This document shows positions 28,568 through 40,000 of a stretch of DNA of 64,000 bases, one piece after another (position 1 is the first letter of the stretch; every line of letters begins with the position of its first letter). The translations under genes were made by a program, and so were the position numbers. Origin of the DNA: Cubamyces lactineus (lineage: Eukaryota > Basidiomycota > Agaricomycetes > Polyporales > Polyporaceae); NCBI GenBank assembly GCA_022376465.1, contig JACDTU010000005.1:236001-300000 (forward strand), given 5' to 3'. Under the pieces are notes generated by a model that made no database searches, was not told where the DNA came from, and was given only the letters and a program-made list of their open reading frames with translations.

Positions 28568-29906
28568 TTACGGTGGGGGCACAGGCAACAGCGCATTAAG
28601 CTGCGCGAGAGCTGCTGCTGCTTGTTCAGCCTGGCGCTTCTTGAATTCTGCCAACTCTTTTCTGTACTCGGCGCTGTATCGCTGAAACCAGGCAGTCAAC
28701 ACCACGCGTACCCACCAAGACCTGGATGCACATACCTCCTTCTCCTCTTCGGACGTAGCTTGCCACATCTCACTAATCTTCTTACCTCGAATAGCGACTT
28801 CCTCCTTCATGTCGGTGACACCAGCGGGCTTCTCAGTTTCGTGCCAGTGGGCCCGAAGGAACCTGGGAAGAGACGAGTCGTCAGTGCCTGGCGCGCAGGT
28901 GTGCGAATGATGCCGAGCCGGTTGAACTACTCACTTGATGTACGGAGGAAGAGGACGCTTGTCCTCCTCGCTCTTCTTGCCAACCTTCATATGTTGCACT
29001 CTGGCGGCCTTGATGACGCGCGGGTGGGCTGTTGCGTACCACTCCTTGACGCGCTCATTATACTCTTTCTTGAGGACTTCGGCCTTCTCGTAGTATTCCT
29101 GTGGCGGCACGACGATCAGTAACGTCCCCGAAGGTTGAGAGCGCCGAGACCGAGCTCTCGGAGCATTCAGCTTTCAGAGAATACGTACTTTCTTAGCTTC
29201 TTCGCCCATTGCATGCCATTCCTTTGCGGCCCCCGCAAAGATAATCTTAGCCTCGTCTCGGCTCCTGCCCGGCTGGTAGACTTTCTCTAGATACTCGCGC
29301 ATGAAGACCGTGTAGGCATGCGGGGGCGGCCTCGGCGGTCTTTGCTCCTTAGGGATCTTCAGGGCTGCATGAGCAGCAGAGGTAGCCGGGGAAGGGGGAG
29401 GGTGGTTCTACAGGGTCAGTGCCCTGCCGTCATGTAGCATGCGGAAACGATTCGTACAGACCTCGTAGCGGAGCCTTGATGCGCTTCGCAGGGTCCTGTT
29501 CAGCCTTCTCTTTCTTTGCCTTGCGCTCCTTGACCCGTTGCGCTTTAAGCGCTTGAGCCTTGCGCTGACGCTCCTTCGCCTTCAGTAGCTTAGCTTTCTC
29601 CTTGGCCTTCAGTAGCTTGGCTTTCTCCTTGGCCTTTGCTGCTCTCTCCTTCGCCCTCTCTGCAACCGCTGCCTGCTTCTCAGTAGCAGTCTTCCTCGTT
29701 GTAGATGATGCACGCTTCTTTGCTGGCGCCTTTTCCTTCGTGTCCTTGTCCTGGGCTGCAGCTCGAGGCTGGAAGGCAGGCGCGGTCGTCAAGAAGGTCC
29801 GCGCAATGACACGCTGGCGCGCGACGGCCGTGAGGTGGTTCCCAGCGAGCAAGCCGCTAGGCATGTAGACGCGAGATAAGACGCGTGCTGTGAAGCTGGG
29901 GAGCAT
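28568..29906 (-). CDS. Mitochondrial HMG-box DNA-binding protein (two boxes, ABF2/TFAM-like)
   Basis: Start at 29906 gives a mitochondrial presequence (MLPSFTARVLSRVYMPSG... VIARTFLTTAPAF). A strongly basic, repetitive coiled region follows (about residues 50-145), with a nine-residue unit KAKEKAKLL present twice. After an intron beginning GTCTGT near 29460 come two HMG boxes. Box 1 is RPPRPPPHAYTVFMREYLEK ... IFAGAAKEWHAMGEEAKKEY YEKAE (split by an intron). Box 2 is KRPLPPYIKFLRAHW ... ISEMWQATSEEEKERYSAEY. The tail is Ala-rich and ends LLPVPPP. A presequence plus tandem HMG boxes fits packaging of mitochondrial DNA, as for ABF2, but the role is inferred. The basic linker is longer than in yeast ABF2. 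Confidence 0.82.
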
Positions 29907-30550
29907 GGTTGTGGTCCGCGGACGCGTGCAGTCTGAGTGGAGGATGAGTGCGACTGCAAGAGCGGTGATGGAATGTTGCCGAGGGTTGGCTATGCCCCTT
30001 TATGGCGGAGAGTCGCAGATAACCGATGGTTATGGTGCGTAAATAAAGGATAACTGACGTGTGAAATACACAGATATCAAGGCGCTAAAGCACTTGTAGT
30101 CACTTTCTTGAAGCAACTTGAGCTTGAAAGCTTGAACGTTAACCATCGGGCTCCGTTGTGAATCTTCTCTAGACCGCGTCGCAGAACGCGAGCTTCGGCA
30201 CTATACCTGCTAGGATCTTCCTCTCATTGATATATTCACTGGTTTATAGAGACTCATGAAACATACCACCTGCGCCGGTACCTCAAGCTCAAGATCCAGC
30301 TGCCTCCAACCTAGCTAGCCCGTCCACACTTCTGTCTTCGCTCACGTTGGTGAAATCTTCTCAATGCGCGCGAGTCAATTCGCCAAAGGTCAATTCTAAC
30401 ACTAGCAGGGGCTGACAAGGACGGCAGACGAACACCATAGTACTCTCAGCCACTTGTCAGCCTCCGAAGTTGCTCAGTCCACGCAGCTTGCGTGACACTG
30501 TTTAACACCCTAATTCTAGGACCCTCGCAAAGCCGGCGTGAAGACTCGGG
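29907..30550. other. Divergent intergenic region
   Basis: Upstream flank of both the HMG-box gene and the orphan gene at 30551. No gene, RNA or repeat is seen. Confidence 0.5.
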
Positions 30551-31672
30551 ATGCCTAAACTATCCAAGACGACTAGGAACAGTGTCCGACGCTTTCTACT
30601 CGATGTCATCAAGCCCACGCCCACCTTAGGCAAGCGCGCTCGTGAGGACGATGCTAACGAGCATAACGACAAGCTTAGGCTCCATCCACTCGCGCCCGCC
30701 CGGGCGACAACTTCTGCTACACCCGCGGCTTGTACCACGCCTGCATGTATCGCTCTACAGAACGAGGATGAGGACGAAGACGCTGTTGTAATCACCGCAC
30801 TCAATGTCGTGCCCTTCTGCTGCCACGCCGACCTGGTCACCATGAACCGCAGCCAGCTTCTCGCTGTTGCAGAGACTCTCAACGCCAAGCTTCCGCTTGC
30901 AATGCAGATCGACGTTGGACGCGCACGCTCTGACGCGTTCATCCAGAACTCAATCGAACTCCTCGTAGGCTTGCGCCAGGAAATGCCCCCCGCGCCTAAG
31001 CGGACTCGCTCGCACACCCTCTGCGAGACCCCACGCGCCGTTCCGTCCAGCCCAGTGTCGCCCCTCGCTGGCCGCAGCCGCTCGAACATGTCTCTTGCCA
31101 CTCCTGCGCTCGCGATGCTCCGTGAAGAGGACGAAGGCAGCTCTCGGGACTCCGACCGCCCTCAGAAGCGTCGCCGCGTGGCTGCGCAGCCATCTTCCCC
31201 GCCATTCACGCTGGACTCTCGCCGACCCATCACCCGCGCACAGTCGCACCGCGTCGCGCCCATGGTGACCGACGCGGAATCCCCAACTGCGAGTATGCGT
31301 GTCCTACGCGCGCGAAGCCAGAAACTCCCAGAACGCGCGCCTCTATACCCCAGTATCCTCTCCAACGTGACCGTCACTCGCGGGCGGAGCACTACGCGCG
31401 GGAGGGACGGCTTCGTTGCGAAGAGGGCGAGCTTCGCGACGACGTCGACGCCGAAGAAGCGCGCGATGGCTGCAGTGAACTCGCCTGAGTCCGCCGCCCC
31501 GCACTTCAGGCCCGTCTTCGCGAACATTAAGCAGGCACCAGTTGGCCAGCCCCGCAGGGCCGCACGCATTGACGACAGCACGGATGCGTGCGAAGTGACC
31601 TTTGGGCTTGACGGTCTGACGATGCCGATGATCGACGACGATAGCTCGGATATGGATGTGAGCAGCGGGTGA
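30551..31672 (+). CDS. Orphan basic, Ser/Arg/Pro-rich protein, probably nuclear
   Basis: One uninterrupted exon of 373 codons. The N-terminus is basic (MPKLSKTTRNSVRRFLLDVI; GKRAREDD). An ordered-looking patch at about residues 90-145 (NRSQLLAVAETLNAKLPLAM, then IELLVGLRQEM) is predicted helical. The rest is disordered, with clusters of possible nuclear signals (PKRTRSH, QKRRRVAAQ, PKKRAMAAV) and Ser-Pro/Thr-Pro sites (PSSPVSPLAG). The acidic C-terminus reads MIDDDSSDMDVSSG. I do not recognise a family; the pattern suggests a nuclear, possibly phosphorylated regulator limited to basidiomycetes. Codon use matches its neighbours. Confidence 0.65.
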   Translation: MPKLSKTTRNSVRRFLLDVIKPTPTLGKRAREDDANEHNDKLRLHPLAPARATTSATPAACTTPACIALQNEDEDEDAVVITALNVVPFCCHADLVTMNRSQLLAVAETLNAKLPLAMQIDVGRARSDAFIQNSIELLVGLRQEMPPAPKRTRSHTLCETPRAVPSSPVSPLAGRSRSNMSLATPALAMLREEDEGSSRDSDRPQKRRRVAAQPSSPPFTLDSRRPITRAQSHRVAPMVTDAESPTASMRVLRARSQKLPERAPLYPSILSNVTVTRGRSTTRGRDGFVAKRASFATTSTPKKRAMAAVNSPESAAPHFRPVFANIKQAPVGQPRRAARIDDSTDACEVTFGLDGLTMPMIDDDSSDMDVSSG

Positions 31673-31940
31673 TAGGACCCATGGGAAGGACGATATGAGA
31701 TGTGGTCTGTCATGCACGCTTGATTGTCAGGATTGAGGTCAGCAACAGATACAATACATGTTGTGGCTCACAGTACGATTCCAGTGAACCAATCCTATCT
31801 GCTATATGTTGCGCGTGATTTCGCACGGTCGACTCGCACAATGGGCTTATATAGAGGTATCATTGGTTCATTTTACAGTGCGTTATGGACATGACATGAT
31901 ACAGCTACACGACGCATGATATTTCTTTGGATTTCCCCGC

Positions 31941-32754
31941 CTAGATGCTGCTGAGCACCGCGTCCACGCCGGAGACGGTCACCTTCGTCGGGTCGGGCTC
32001 AACCTGCAAGAATAATCCGCGTGTGGGTGAGCAATTCACGGCCATCGTTACACCTAGTAAATGTTCACGTACGCCGAGGTACTTGACCTTCAGGTCGTCG
32101 AGGACGAGCGCGAAGCGCGTCGTGCGCTTGCCCAAGCCGATACCAGCGCCAGAGAGGTCAACAGTGAGACCGAGCTTGGATGTCCACGCAGTGTCGGGGT
32201 CCGAGAGCGCGAGGATCTACGTCGTGTGTGGGTTGAGCTTCGGTGACCCGCGCTGGGGGAAGATGCAGCGATCGACTAACCTTGTCGCCGAAGCCGAGGA
32301 TGCGGCTCCACCCACTCAAGACGAAGGGGTCGTTCGCGGAGAGGACGGCGATCTCATCGATGCCCTTCGCCTTGAGCTCGTTGACCTTAGCGAGGTAGGG
32401 CGGGGCGTGGTTTGCGTGACACGAAGGCTGGTAGACGCGAATGCCGCGGCAGTTGAGCATTGATCGACTGACGTTGTGCAGGTGAGGTAAAAGCGACGTA
32501 CAGTGAAGGCTCCGGGGACGGCGAAGATCAGGACCTTCTTGCCCCTCCACGCATCGGTGGAGAGCTTCGTGGCTGTTGTCCACAGGGAGAGTCGTCAACG
32601 ATGCGCTATAGGATTGGCGATCTAAACGTAGAGCGTAGAAGATCGACGTACGGATGCCGCACGCGCTGGCCTCGGCGAGCTCGGACGTGTAGGGAACGTG
32701 AACGAAGGTGCCCTGGGGGACCTCGTCGCCGACCTTGATAGAGGGAGTGGCCAT
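31941..32754 (-). CDS. Peroxiredoxin, type 5 (AHP1/PMP20-like), cytosolic copy
   Basis: Thiol peroxidase that reduces hydrogen and alkyl peroxides. The start at 32754 reads MATPSIKVGDEVPQGTF, then SELAEASACGI, KKVLIFAVPGAFT | PSCHANHAPPYL with the peroxidatic Cys (an intron falls between T and PSC), DEIAVLSANDPFVLSGWSRI, a segment KRTTRFALVLDDLKVKYLGV and the end VTVSGVDAVLSSI. The Cys in SACGI is a candidate partner for disulfide formation. About four introns; about 170 residues. A paralogue lies 0.9 kb away on the same strand. Confidence 0.92.
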
Positions 32755-33644
32755 CGTGTTTGATCTGCAGTATTGGTGGAGGAGGGGTGATTGAGAGGTG
32801 ACTGGGCGGGTGCTTGGTTTGATACTCTCGCGGAGGCAGTCTCTTATATACGGCGTCGAGCGTCCCTGCGAAGCACGCCGCACGCATCCAATTCTGGGAC
32901 ATATGCTCCCCGGGCGTGGGGATGCGGACGGTGCATCCACTGGTACGGTGCGGATTGCGTTATCACGCCAGTTCCTACAATATCTCTGTCTCTATGCAGA
33001 AGTTGTGCCAGTGGCGAGTAGTAGTTGCTGCTGATAATACTCCGACATGCTTATGCGACGATAGGCATGACTTCTCTGCAAAGAGCTGCTAATCCCGCAC
33101 GAAGTTCTGTTGTCGAGAACACCGCTCGCTGCTGAAGCTCCGTGCGGCACGGCTTCGGTGTCTGATGCTGTCTGTTCTGCGTCGCATGTCAGTGCTGCCG
33201 CGCATGTGCTACGGCGGTCGTCCTAATCGATGTCGTGCTGTCGAAGCCCTGTTGCCTTGTTCCGATGGCGCATCGGGGGATGGAACACCGCTGTTGGACA
33301 GCGGGAGCTCATGGTGGTGCAATTGCTGCAGGGAAACGCATCATTTCGTTCGAAGTGCCAGATTATAGGGTGCGTATCCATAGCTCTGTTTGTTTGACAG
33401 TCTGAGGGTACCGTCCGACCGCCGCTCGCTTGACGGATGTGAGCTTGTATAGCATACACTCACGATGCCAATCCTCAGAGCGCTATCAAGTCGGTGCTCC
33501 GGCGATCCGCTTATCCTGCAGTCTTGCGCGATTTGCTTTCAACATCTTGTTCACTTCACTGCAATTACATCCAGGGATCCGTGGCTTCTATATACTCCTA
33601 CACCTTTGAACTCATAGATGACTACCCCGCGAGGGATCCGACAG
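32755..33644. other. Spacer between the two peroxiredoxin genes
   Basis: Contains the promoter of the 31941-32754 gene and the 3' flank of the second copy. No other gene is supported. Confidence 0.5.
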
Positions 33645-34524
33645 TCAGAGAGCAGCAAGAACGGCGTCTGCGCCGGAGACGGTGACACCGCGCTCGGGCT
33701 CGACACCAACGTACTTGACCTTGAGGTCGTCGATGACGAGCGCATAGCGCTTCGTGCGCGTGCCGAAGTCGACCGCAGACAGGTCCTGCGAGAGGCCGAG
33801 CTGCGCGGACCACCGTGCGTTCGGGTCGGAGAGGGCAAGAACCTACCAAGCGCACAGACAGTCAATCACACTCAAGCCCCTTCTAGGAATTGGCACGGTA
33901 GATGCGTACCTTGTCCTTAAGCCCGAGGAAGCGCGCCCAGCCGCTCAGGACGAAGGCGTCGTTCGCGGCGATGATGGCGATCACGTCGACACCCTTCTTC
34001 TTGAACTCGTCGTACTTCTCGAGGAACGGCGGGACGTGGTTCGCGTGGCACGTGGGCTGTATTCGCGTGTTCAGTAAGCGCATCCGGACAGCGCAGATGA
34101 TATGTCGCGTAGGTGCCAAGGGGCCGTGTGGAGGGCGATAACGTACCGTGAACGCGCCAGGGACGGAGACGAGGACGACCTTCTTGCCTTTCCACTCGTC
34201 CGTGTTCAGTTTGACCGCTGCGCCGTCATTCATATGTCAGCTTGACAGATCGGACAGATCGCGGGCGGCGCGCGAGAGGTGGTACGTACGGATGCCACAC
34301 GCAGAGTGGTCCTCGAGCTCGGGCGTGTAGGGAATGTAGGTGAACGTCCCCTGGGGGATCGTGTCGCCAACCTGGACCTTGATTTCGGACATGGCGTTCG
34401 ATGCGTAAGTTCTAGCGAGGATAGATGGAAGACGGGCACTGATATCAGCGGCAGTAGCACTGGCTAGAGTCGACGTCCGATAGCGGCTCGTAGCAGCTGG
34501 TGCTTTATAGCGGGGGGCGGTCAT
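33645..34524 (-). CDS. Peroxiredoxin, type 5, possible mitochondrial/cytosolic dual form
   Basis: Paralogue of the gene at 31941-32754, with the same exon plan. The ATG at 34524 gives a 44-residue Arg/Ser/Ala-rich extension (MTAPRYKAPAATSRYRTSTL ... LPSILARTYASNA) that looks like a mitochondrial presequence. A second in-frame ATG at 34392 (MSEIKVQVGDTIPQGTF) would make a cytosolic form starting at the same place as the paralogue. Core motifs: SACGI, KKVVLVSVPGAFT | PTCHANHVPPFL (peroxidatic Cys, intron at the same position), VIAIIAANDAFVLSGWARFL, TKRYALVIDDLKVKYVGV and VTVSGADAVLAAL at the end. The leader could serve dual targeting through alternative starts; this is inferred. Confidence 0.9.
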
Positions 34525-35361
34525 GTGACTGGGGAAGGTGGTTAGTAACCTGCTTCCCGCAGGCCTGTGTGCATCGGAGGACCGGGGCAGCCCGGTATTC
34601 CGAACAGCACGAAGCAGATTCATAGGGGCGCGGTTTACAGGGGTGCAGCTGTACATGGCTGGCGAATCACTCGGCGAACAGTCCAGACGAGGTGAGGATC
34701 CAGGAGAAAGAGACACGGTGGCAGCAAGCGCTCGACGCGTGTGAGCATACGCGGCGGAATGTCTCTAGGACCCGGGCACGCACATGCTGCTTCTCACCGA
34801 GGAGGCCAGGGAGCCAGTCTCTTTGTCATGACACATTTCTACAGAAGTTAGGAAGTACTTCCTATAGCACAGGGTCCAGATGTAAGGATTACAGGGAGCA
34901 TGATGACAGTAAGTACGGCTCATCAATGAGCTCGAGGTACCGTGACCTGGACCTCTTTCTCTCAGTCAGCTCACACCTGCACTCACATGCAGCCTGAGCT
35001 GTGCGTCGTTCATACGACATGGTACGACAGTTCCGAGCGGTCATAATAGCCGCTTGCGCCATGTTGCCATCTGCCGCGACAAGTTGATGTCGATGTCACT
35101 CTGACAAACCACACTAAGAAATGCATCCGAGTTCTTCAGCAGCAGCATGTGCGATGCTTGAGCTCGAAAGTTCAACCGACTTGCTAGCATCAGCAAGGTG
35201 TCGCTAAGTCACATGTGTGTTGCGCTTGGAGCCAACGGTCGTGTCGCCCTCGGAGGGCCCTCCAGCATTCGCAGCGCAGATTGTACATTAGCCATGTTCA
35301 CTATAGTCTGCTCAGATACTTGCAATCGTACATCACCCGAAGGGTATCGAGACCGCTTCCA
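34525..35361. other. Intergenic region
   Basis: Upstream flank of the second peroxiredoxin gene and 3' flank of PEX19. The frame of the peroxiredoxin leader stays open upstream to 34716 without targeting features. Nothing else is supported. Confidence 0.5.
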
Positions 35362-36577
35362 CTACGCAATCGTACACCCCTCTGGTATATTCGGCATGCC
35401 GTCGGGACCAAGGTCGAAGCCTGGCGGTAGAGGCCCCATTATCTCGGACGGTGGTGAGCCGTATTCTTGCATCTACCACGACGCGTCAGACGTTACGGAT
35501 GGCACAGCTGACAGTATTGCACACGCACCTCCTGCATCAATTCTACGACTTTCAACCCCGCCTGCGTGTCGTCGTCTGTGTAAGCGGGACTTTCGAATAT
35601 AGCCACAATTTGGGCAACGACTTTCGATTGTGATGTATACCGCTTGTGGTCGTCCGCACTCATCTTCGAGGCGTTATCCTTCAAATATGAGGGGTACTGC
35701 AGTGCTATCAGGGGATTGCACAGGTAGGTCGAGCGAGACAAGTGACTCACTTTGTCATTCAGTTCTTTCAGTGGCTCGTAGAGGACCTCTTTGCTCATAA
35801 GCTGAGACATCATGTTCTCCAGCAGCCCCTTGAGCTCCTCTTCCGACTCCGTGCCCTCTACATCGCTTGCGAGTCGCGAGAAGATGTCATCGAGGCCTTC
35901 GCCCTTCGCGGTCGCCTCATCTGCCTGTTAAAGTCCGTTAGCCTCCAACGTGACATAACCCCGCATGTCTGTACGGGCGTATTCACCTTCCGGTCACTCT
36001 CTTTCAGCTTCTCCATCATCTTCTTGATGCTATCCTGGAAACCTGCGGGTTCGCTAGACGAGCCAGCGGTGGGTGCGCTCTCCGCAACCTTGCCCTTGCT
36101 CCCGACGTCCTCGGCAGACATCGAGCCGTTCATGCCCTCGACTAGCATTGCTTCCCATGCGGCCTGGAATGCCTTTGCTCTCTCTTCATCTGTCGTGCCC
36201 TCCTCCACTTTCGCAAGGTCCGGGATGTCCTCCAGTCCCGCGCCCTGAGCGATATCCCGGAACAGGCTCTCCATGCCCTTCGTAAGTTCGCGCGCGAAGT
36301 CATCGTCTAGCGATTCCAAGCCAAACGGATCGGGCTTCTTCTGCTGTGATGCAGATCCTGTCGACGGCGTGTCCTTTGTAGGTGGCGTTTGTGATGTGGC
36401 AGCAGTGGATGCGGGGGCGGGCTTCGCTGCGGGCTTTGGAGGAGCGTTGAACTGCTCCAAAACATCTATGTCGCGTGCGCGGGTCAGATTACGCATGACA
36501 GTATACATAGCGGAAATCGCACCATCCAGATCATCCAAGTCCTCTTCTTCGACAGTGGTCTTGCGGGGCGCGGCCAT
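35362..36577 (-). CDS. PEX19: Peroxin PEX19, peroxisomal membrane protein import receptor
   Basis: Cytosolic chaperone and receptor that delivers membrane proteins to peroxisomes with PEX3. Starts MAAPRKTTVEEEDLDDLDGA (36577, strong GCCATGG context; ATG at 36592 also possible). A disordered N-terminal half has the PEX3-binding-like EDLDDLDG and PFGLESLDDDFARELTKGME, then the helical cargo domain (AFQAAWEAMLVEGMNG, FQDSIKKMMEKLKESD, ELKGLLENMMSQLMSKEVLY EPLKEL, YPSYLKD). The last exon ends PPGFDLGPDGMPNIPEGCTI-A, so the C-terminus CTIA fits a farnesylation CaaX box, as in other PEX19 proteins. Four introns. The transposon described below has inserted 190 bp upstream of the start codon. Confidence 0.93.
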
Positions 36578-36761
36578 GGCGGAGAAGGACACTTGAGATC
36601 GTGCGGGGAGTGGCGTCTAGCTATGTGTGAAGGTCCGATGTCTCTCGGCCACGCAGGTTTCGCAGGGTCTTTCGTTTCCGGGCGTGTTATGCACTAAACA
36701 CGGCGGCTTGAACGCGCAAGAGAGAGGCGGAGAGCAAGCGTGGCTTGACTCTTGTCTCGCG

Positions 36762-36767
36762 ATCGTA
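36762..36767. repeat. Target site duplication of DNA transposon, left copy (ATCGTA)
   Basis: Identical to the hexamer at 52937-52942 directly outside the right terminal repeat. Confidence 0.85.
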
Positions 36768-36789
36768 CAGGACCCCCGATTATAGTAGG
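36768..36789 (+). repeat. Left terminal inverted repeat (22 bp)
   Basis: Begins CAGGACCCCC and ends ATAGTAGG; all 22 bases match the reverse complement of 52915-52936. Confidence 0.93.
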
Positions 36790-36860
36790 TGAACCTAAAT
36801 CATTCCCCTCAAGATTTAGTCGCAAATGTCCGCGAAAATTTGGCCATTTTGGCCACCGAA

Positions 36861-36908
36861 TGTCCGGAAAAAATCTCGGTTCGGCCGCCTTCGGCGGCCA
36901 TTTGTCCG
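36861..36908. repeat. Left subterminal hairpin flanked by TGTCCGGA
   Basis: TGTCCGGA-AAAAAT followed by a perfect stem GGCCGCC / TTC loop / GGCGGCC (36883-36899) and again TTTGTCCGGA. Further TGTCCGG motifs occur nearby at about 36942 and 36983. The same layout is found at 52846-52898 in the same orientation, with different stem sequence. Confidence 0.85.
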
Positions 36909-37074
36909 GACTTGGGATATAGGTTAAGCAAAGTCATAAAAATGTCCGGAACGCATGATGTAGGTTGCGTTCCCCGTCTAGATTGTCCGGAACGCATATG
37001 TAGCTAGTAAGAAACCACTAGTAGAGTCTCCCATTCTATGTACACATCTCTAGGTCATCGGCCTCAACAACTGT

Positions 37075-40000
37075 CTATCTGTCATCCTCGGAGCCCGAAT
37101 CTTCGCCACCATCCATGTCGTGTTTACGGCCGCGGCTCTTCCGGCGGAGGTTTCGAAGTGCCTTCGTAGCGACTGCAAGCCTACCTAAAACGTCCGGTTT
37201 CTGCAATTGCGTGAGAAGGAGCAGAGTGTCGGGGTTGATGTCAAGAGTCAGTGTACGCCGATCAGCACTGAACTGGTGATTGCCAGGGAGTAGGCGGAGG
37301 AAGCACTCTCCGGAGACGAGTGCAAATGCGAACGTTTGCAATGGCGCAAGACGCCGCGGAATCGCGCGGAAGTGGTTGGCATGCACATGTTCATAGAGTT
37401 GGACAGCGATGTATGATGCATGTCCGATATGGGTGATACGTGAGCACCAGGCGTGTTTGCCATTCTTGCCTCCTTCTTGAGAATAGACCGCAAGCACTGG
37501 AGGGAGTCGTTAGAACTTCGATACCACAGCAAATTAAAGAAAGTACGCCGTACCTCTGCCAATGAAGATGCAGGAGTCCTGGAAAACGACCCCAAACGAA
37601 CCATCCGGGGATAGCGCGGAGTGATGCGGGGTCTGGGACGTCGATGTACCAACGAGAGCATCCGCCAACTCACTGGTGTTGGGGAGGGAATGCGCCCGAA
37701 AGATTCTGAGGCGTTGCGAGAGGACCTATCACACTGTATGAGTGCGTGGTCGTCACGAAAGGTGATCACTTACGGTAGCTGCACGCTGTCCTGCTGCGAG
37801 CGCTGCATTGGCCGTATTACCGGAATCCTTCTTGCCCACCTGCCACCTAGCCCGTCGTTCCAAACCTGTTCCAACCCCTTGTGTATCGCCATCGTACTGA
37901 CGTATCAAAGCTTCCATTTCGCGTATGATATGGGAACGCTTAGAGGCACGTCCTGCACGGATACGCACATCAAAGTCAGTCCTCGTATTTGCGCACCATC
38001 ATGAACTGGGTTCGATGATTACCTTGGTTTGCGGACTCACGCGACTGCTCCGAGTCGGCACCATCGGCCCCTTGGCCAGACTGCCTTGTTCCGGTTCGGA
38101 CACACCGTGCGGCTCGCTTCGTCTCGTGTTGTCGCCTCGTAGAGATGATGGACGTGTAGTCAACATCTTCGCTAGCTGTCACGGGGCGGTCGAAGGGACG
38201 TGTCGCCTCGGCAGGAAGTTGCGACAGTAACGTGTTGGCCGCCGCTTCGAAAGCTTGTTGAATTGCTTGTCGGTCGTCGTCGTATTGTGCCTCCTGGTCA
38301 TCCACGTCGGGGGCATCTGAGGCAGACTGACTAGAGGGTTATGTCAGCACCGTGACAGAACTCGAATCGACTGATGTTCTGAACATGTACGTACGCTGTT
38401 ACCATGTCATCCATTGCAAGAGCGACCGCTGCACACGTCAGATTAAGGAAGCGTTCATCCTCAGCATTTGTGCGGCCGAAGTCGTTTTGATGGTCAGTGA
38501 TCAGCCGCTGAAGCAAGGCGCTTTCGTCCTCGTCGGCATCGTCGGTGTCGTAGTCACTGACGGACTCCTCATCGCTCGAGTCGTCGTCGTGGTTGCCATT
38601 GTCGTGGTCGTCCTTGTCGTTACCAACAGCGCCTGATCGACGCGCGAGAGGGTCATTGCCAGCCGGATACCAGGACGCGATGCTCGGAAGTTGTGCTGTA
38701 GCGGTTCTGCCAGTATTTCCCCCCATAACGTCCGATGGGACGATTCCTACCAGCAAGAGCAGGCTCTCGACTTCCTGCCAAGCGTCGCGGGAGGCTTGTT
38801 CGATCTCTTCGTTACTTGGAAATGTGGCGAGAGCGTAGAGATCAATACCGTCGGTGTCGAAGTAGCTATGAGCATACCCAGATGCGCGAGCCTTTGGATC
38901 TGAAGAATGAGCAAATTTGATGATGGAGCGGAGGAGAACGTGCAGGCGTGGGATCATGTAGATGAAGTCCAAGAATGTGAAGTCCTTGACTAACTTCCGG
39001 CACTCGGCGAAGACATGCTCGCATACCTCACTCGAGTGCAGCCAGGGAAGCAACGGCATGGGCGTGTCCTTGCTAAAGTGATCGCGGTAGACAATGATGA
39101 GCCCGAGAAGTCCGTCGATGAGGATGTTGCAGATGTCCGCCGCTTCCCTCGAGATGAAGTGGCGTGACTCGGGATATTGAGCGGCCTTCAGGTAAGCTCG
39201 CCAGCCTTCGAGGAAGAAGCGAGCACGGAGAGCCATCTTGACGCGCTCGACATGAGAGATGTGCCGGTTCTGGTAAGCGTCGACGAGCTCGCCCATGACG
39301 AAAAGATACACAATCTGTGCAACACGGTCAGGGTGATGAGTCGTCAGATACTCGAGGGTCGTTGCTGAGAAGAGGCGTGTCGCGGCGTTGTCGTCTTGAC
39401 GGTCAACCTTCTCAACATCACGGTTGTACAAGGGACTGTCCTCCAGGAAAGCGAGAAGTCGTGCCCAGCCGTACATCGCGACGTCGTTACCGAAGGTCAG
39501 CAATCGCGCGCCCGAGAACAGATTGTTGCGCAAGGTCTTAAGCGCATGCTTCGAGTCCTGAATCATGACTATGGGATAGCCGTCGTAGAATGCCAGCTCG
39601 ATGACAATCGGCTCTTGAGAGGCGGAGTATGGATGAGGGAATGTGTACGTCGAATGGTGATCGGCGTTCTTCACCAGGAGCTGTTGAAGTGAACGTTCGG
39701 TCTGCGTGCCGTCGCAGGCATAGGAACATATGGGAATCTTGTGCTTAAGGAGCCCACGGACGATCGGCACAATGAGCTTGTGAAGGTCGCTTACAGCAAG
39801 GCTGTTCGGAATGGCTTTGGCAGCAACTACGATCGGAGGGACTTTCGGCAGTGGTACTTGGGCACACCAGAGCCGTACCTATGACAGCAATCATCAGCCA
39901 GCCATACGCGCGTGAGCCTGGTACACGCACCTTTGTCGCTTTCTCATCTGTTGAGCCCTTCAACACTTCCTGCAGTGCCTCAGGGTTTGCAACTGCCTTG

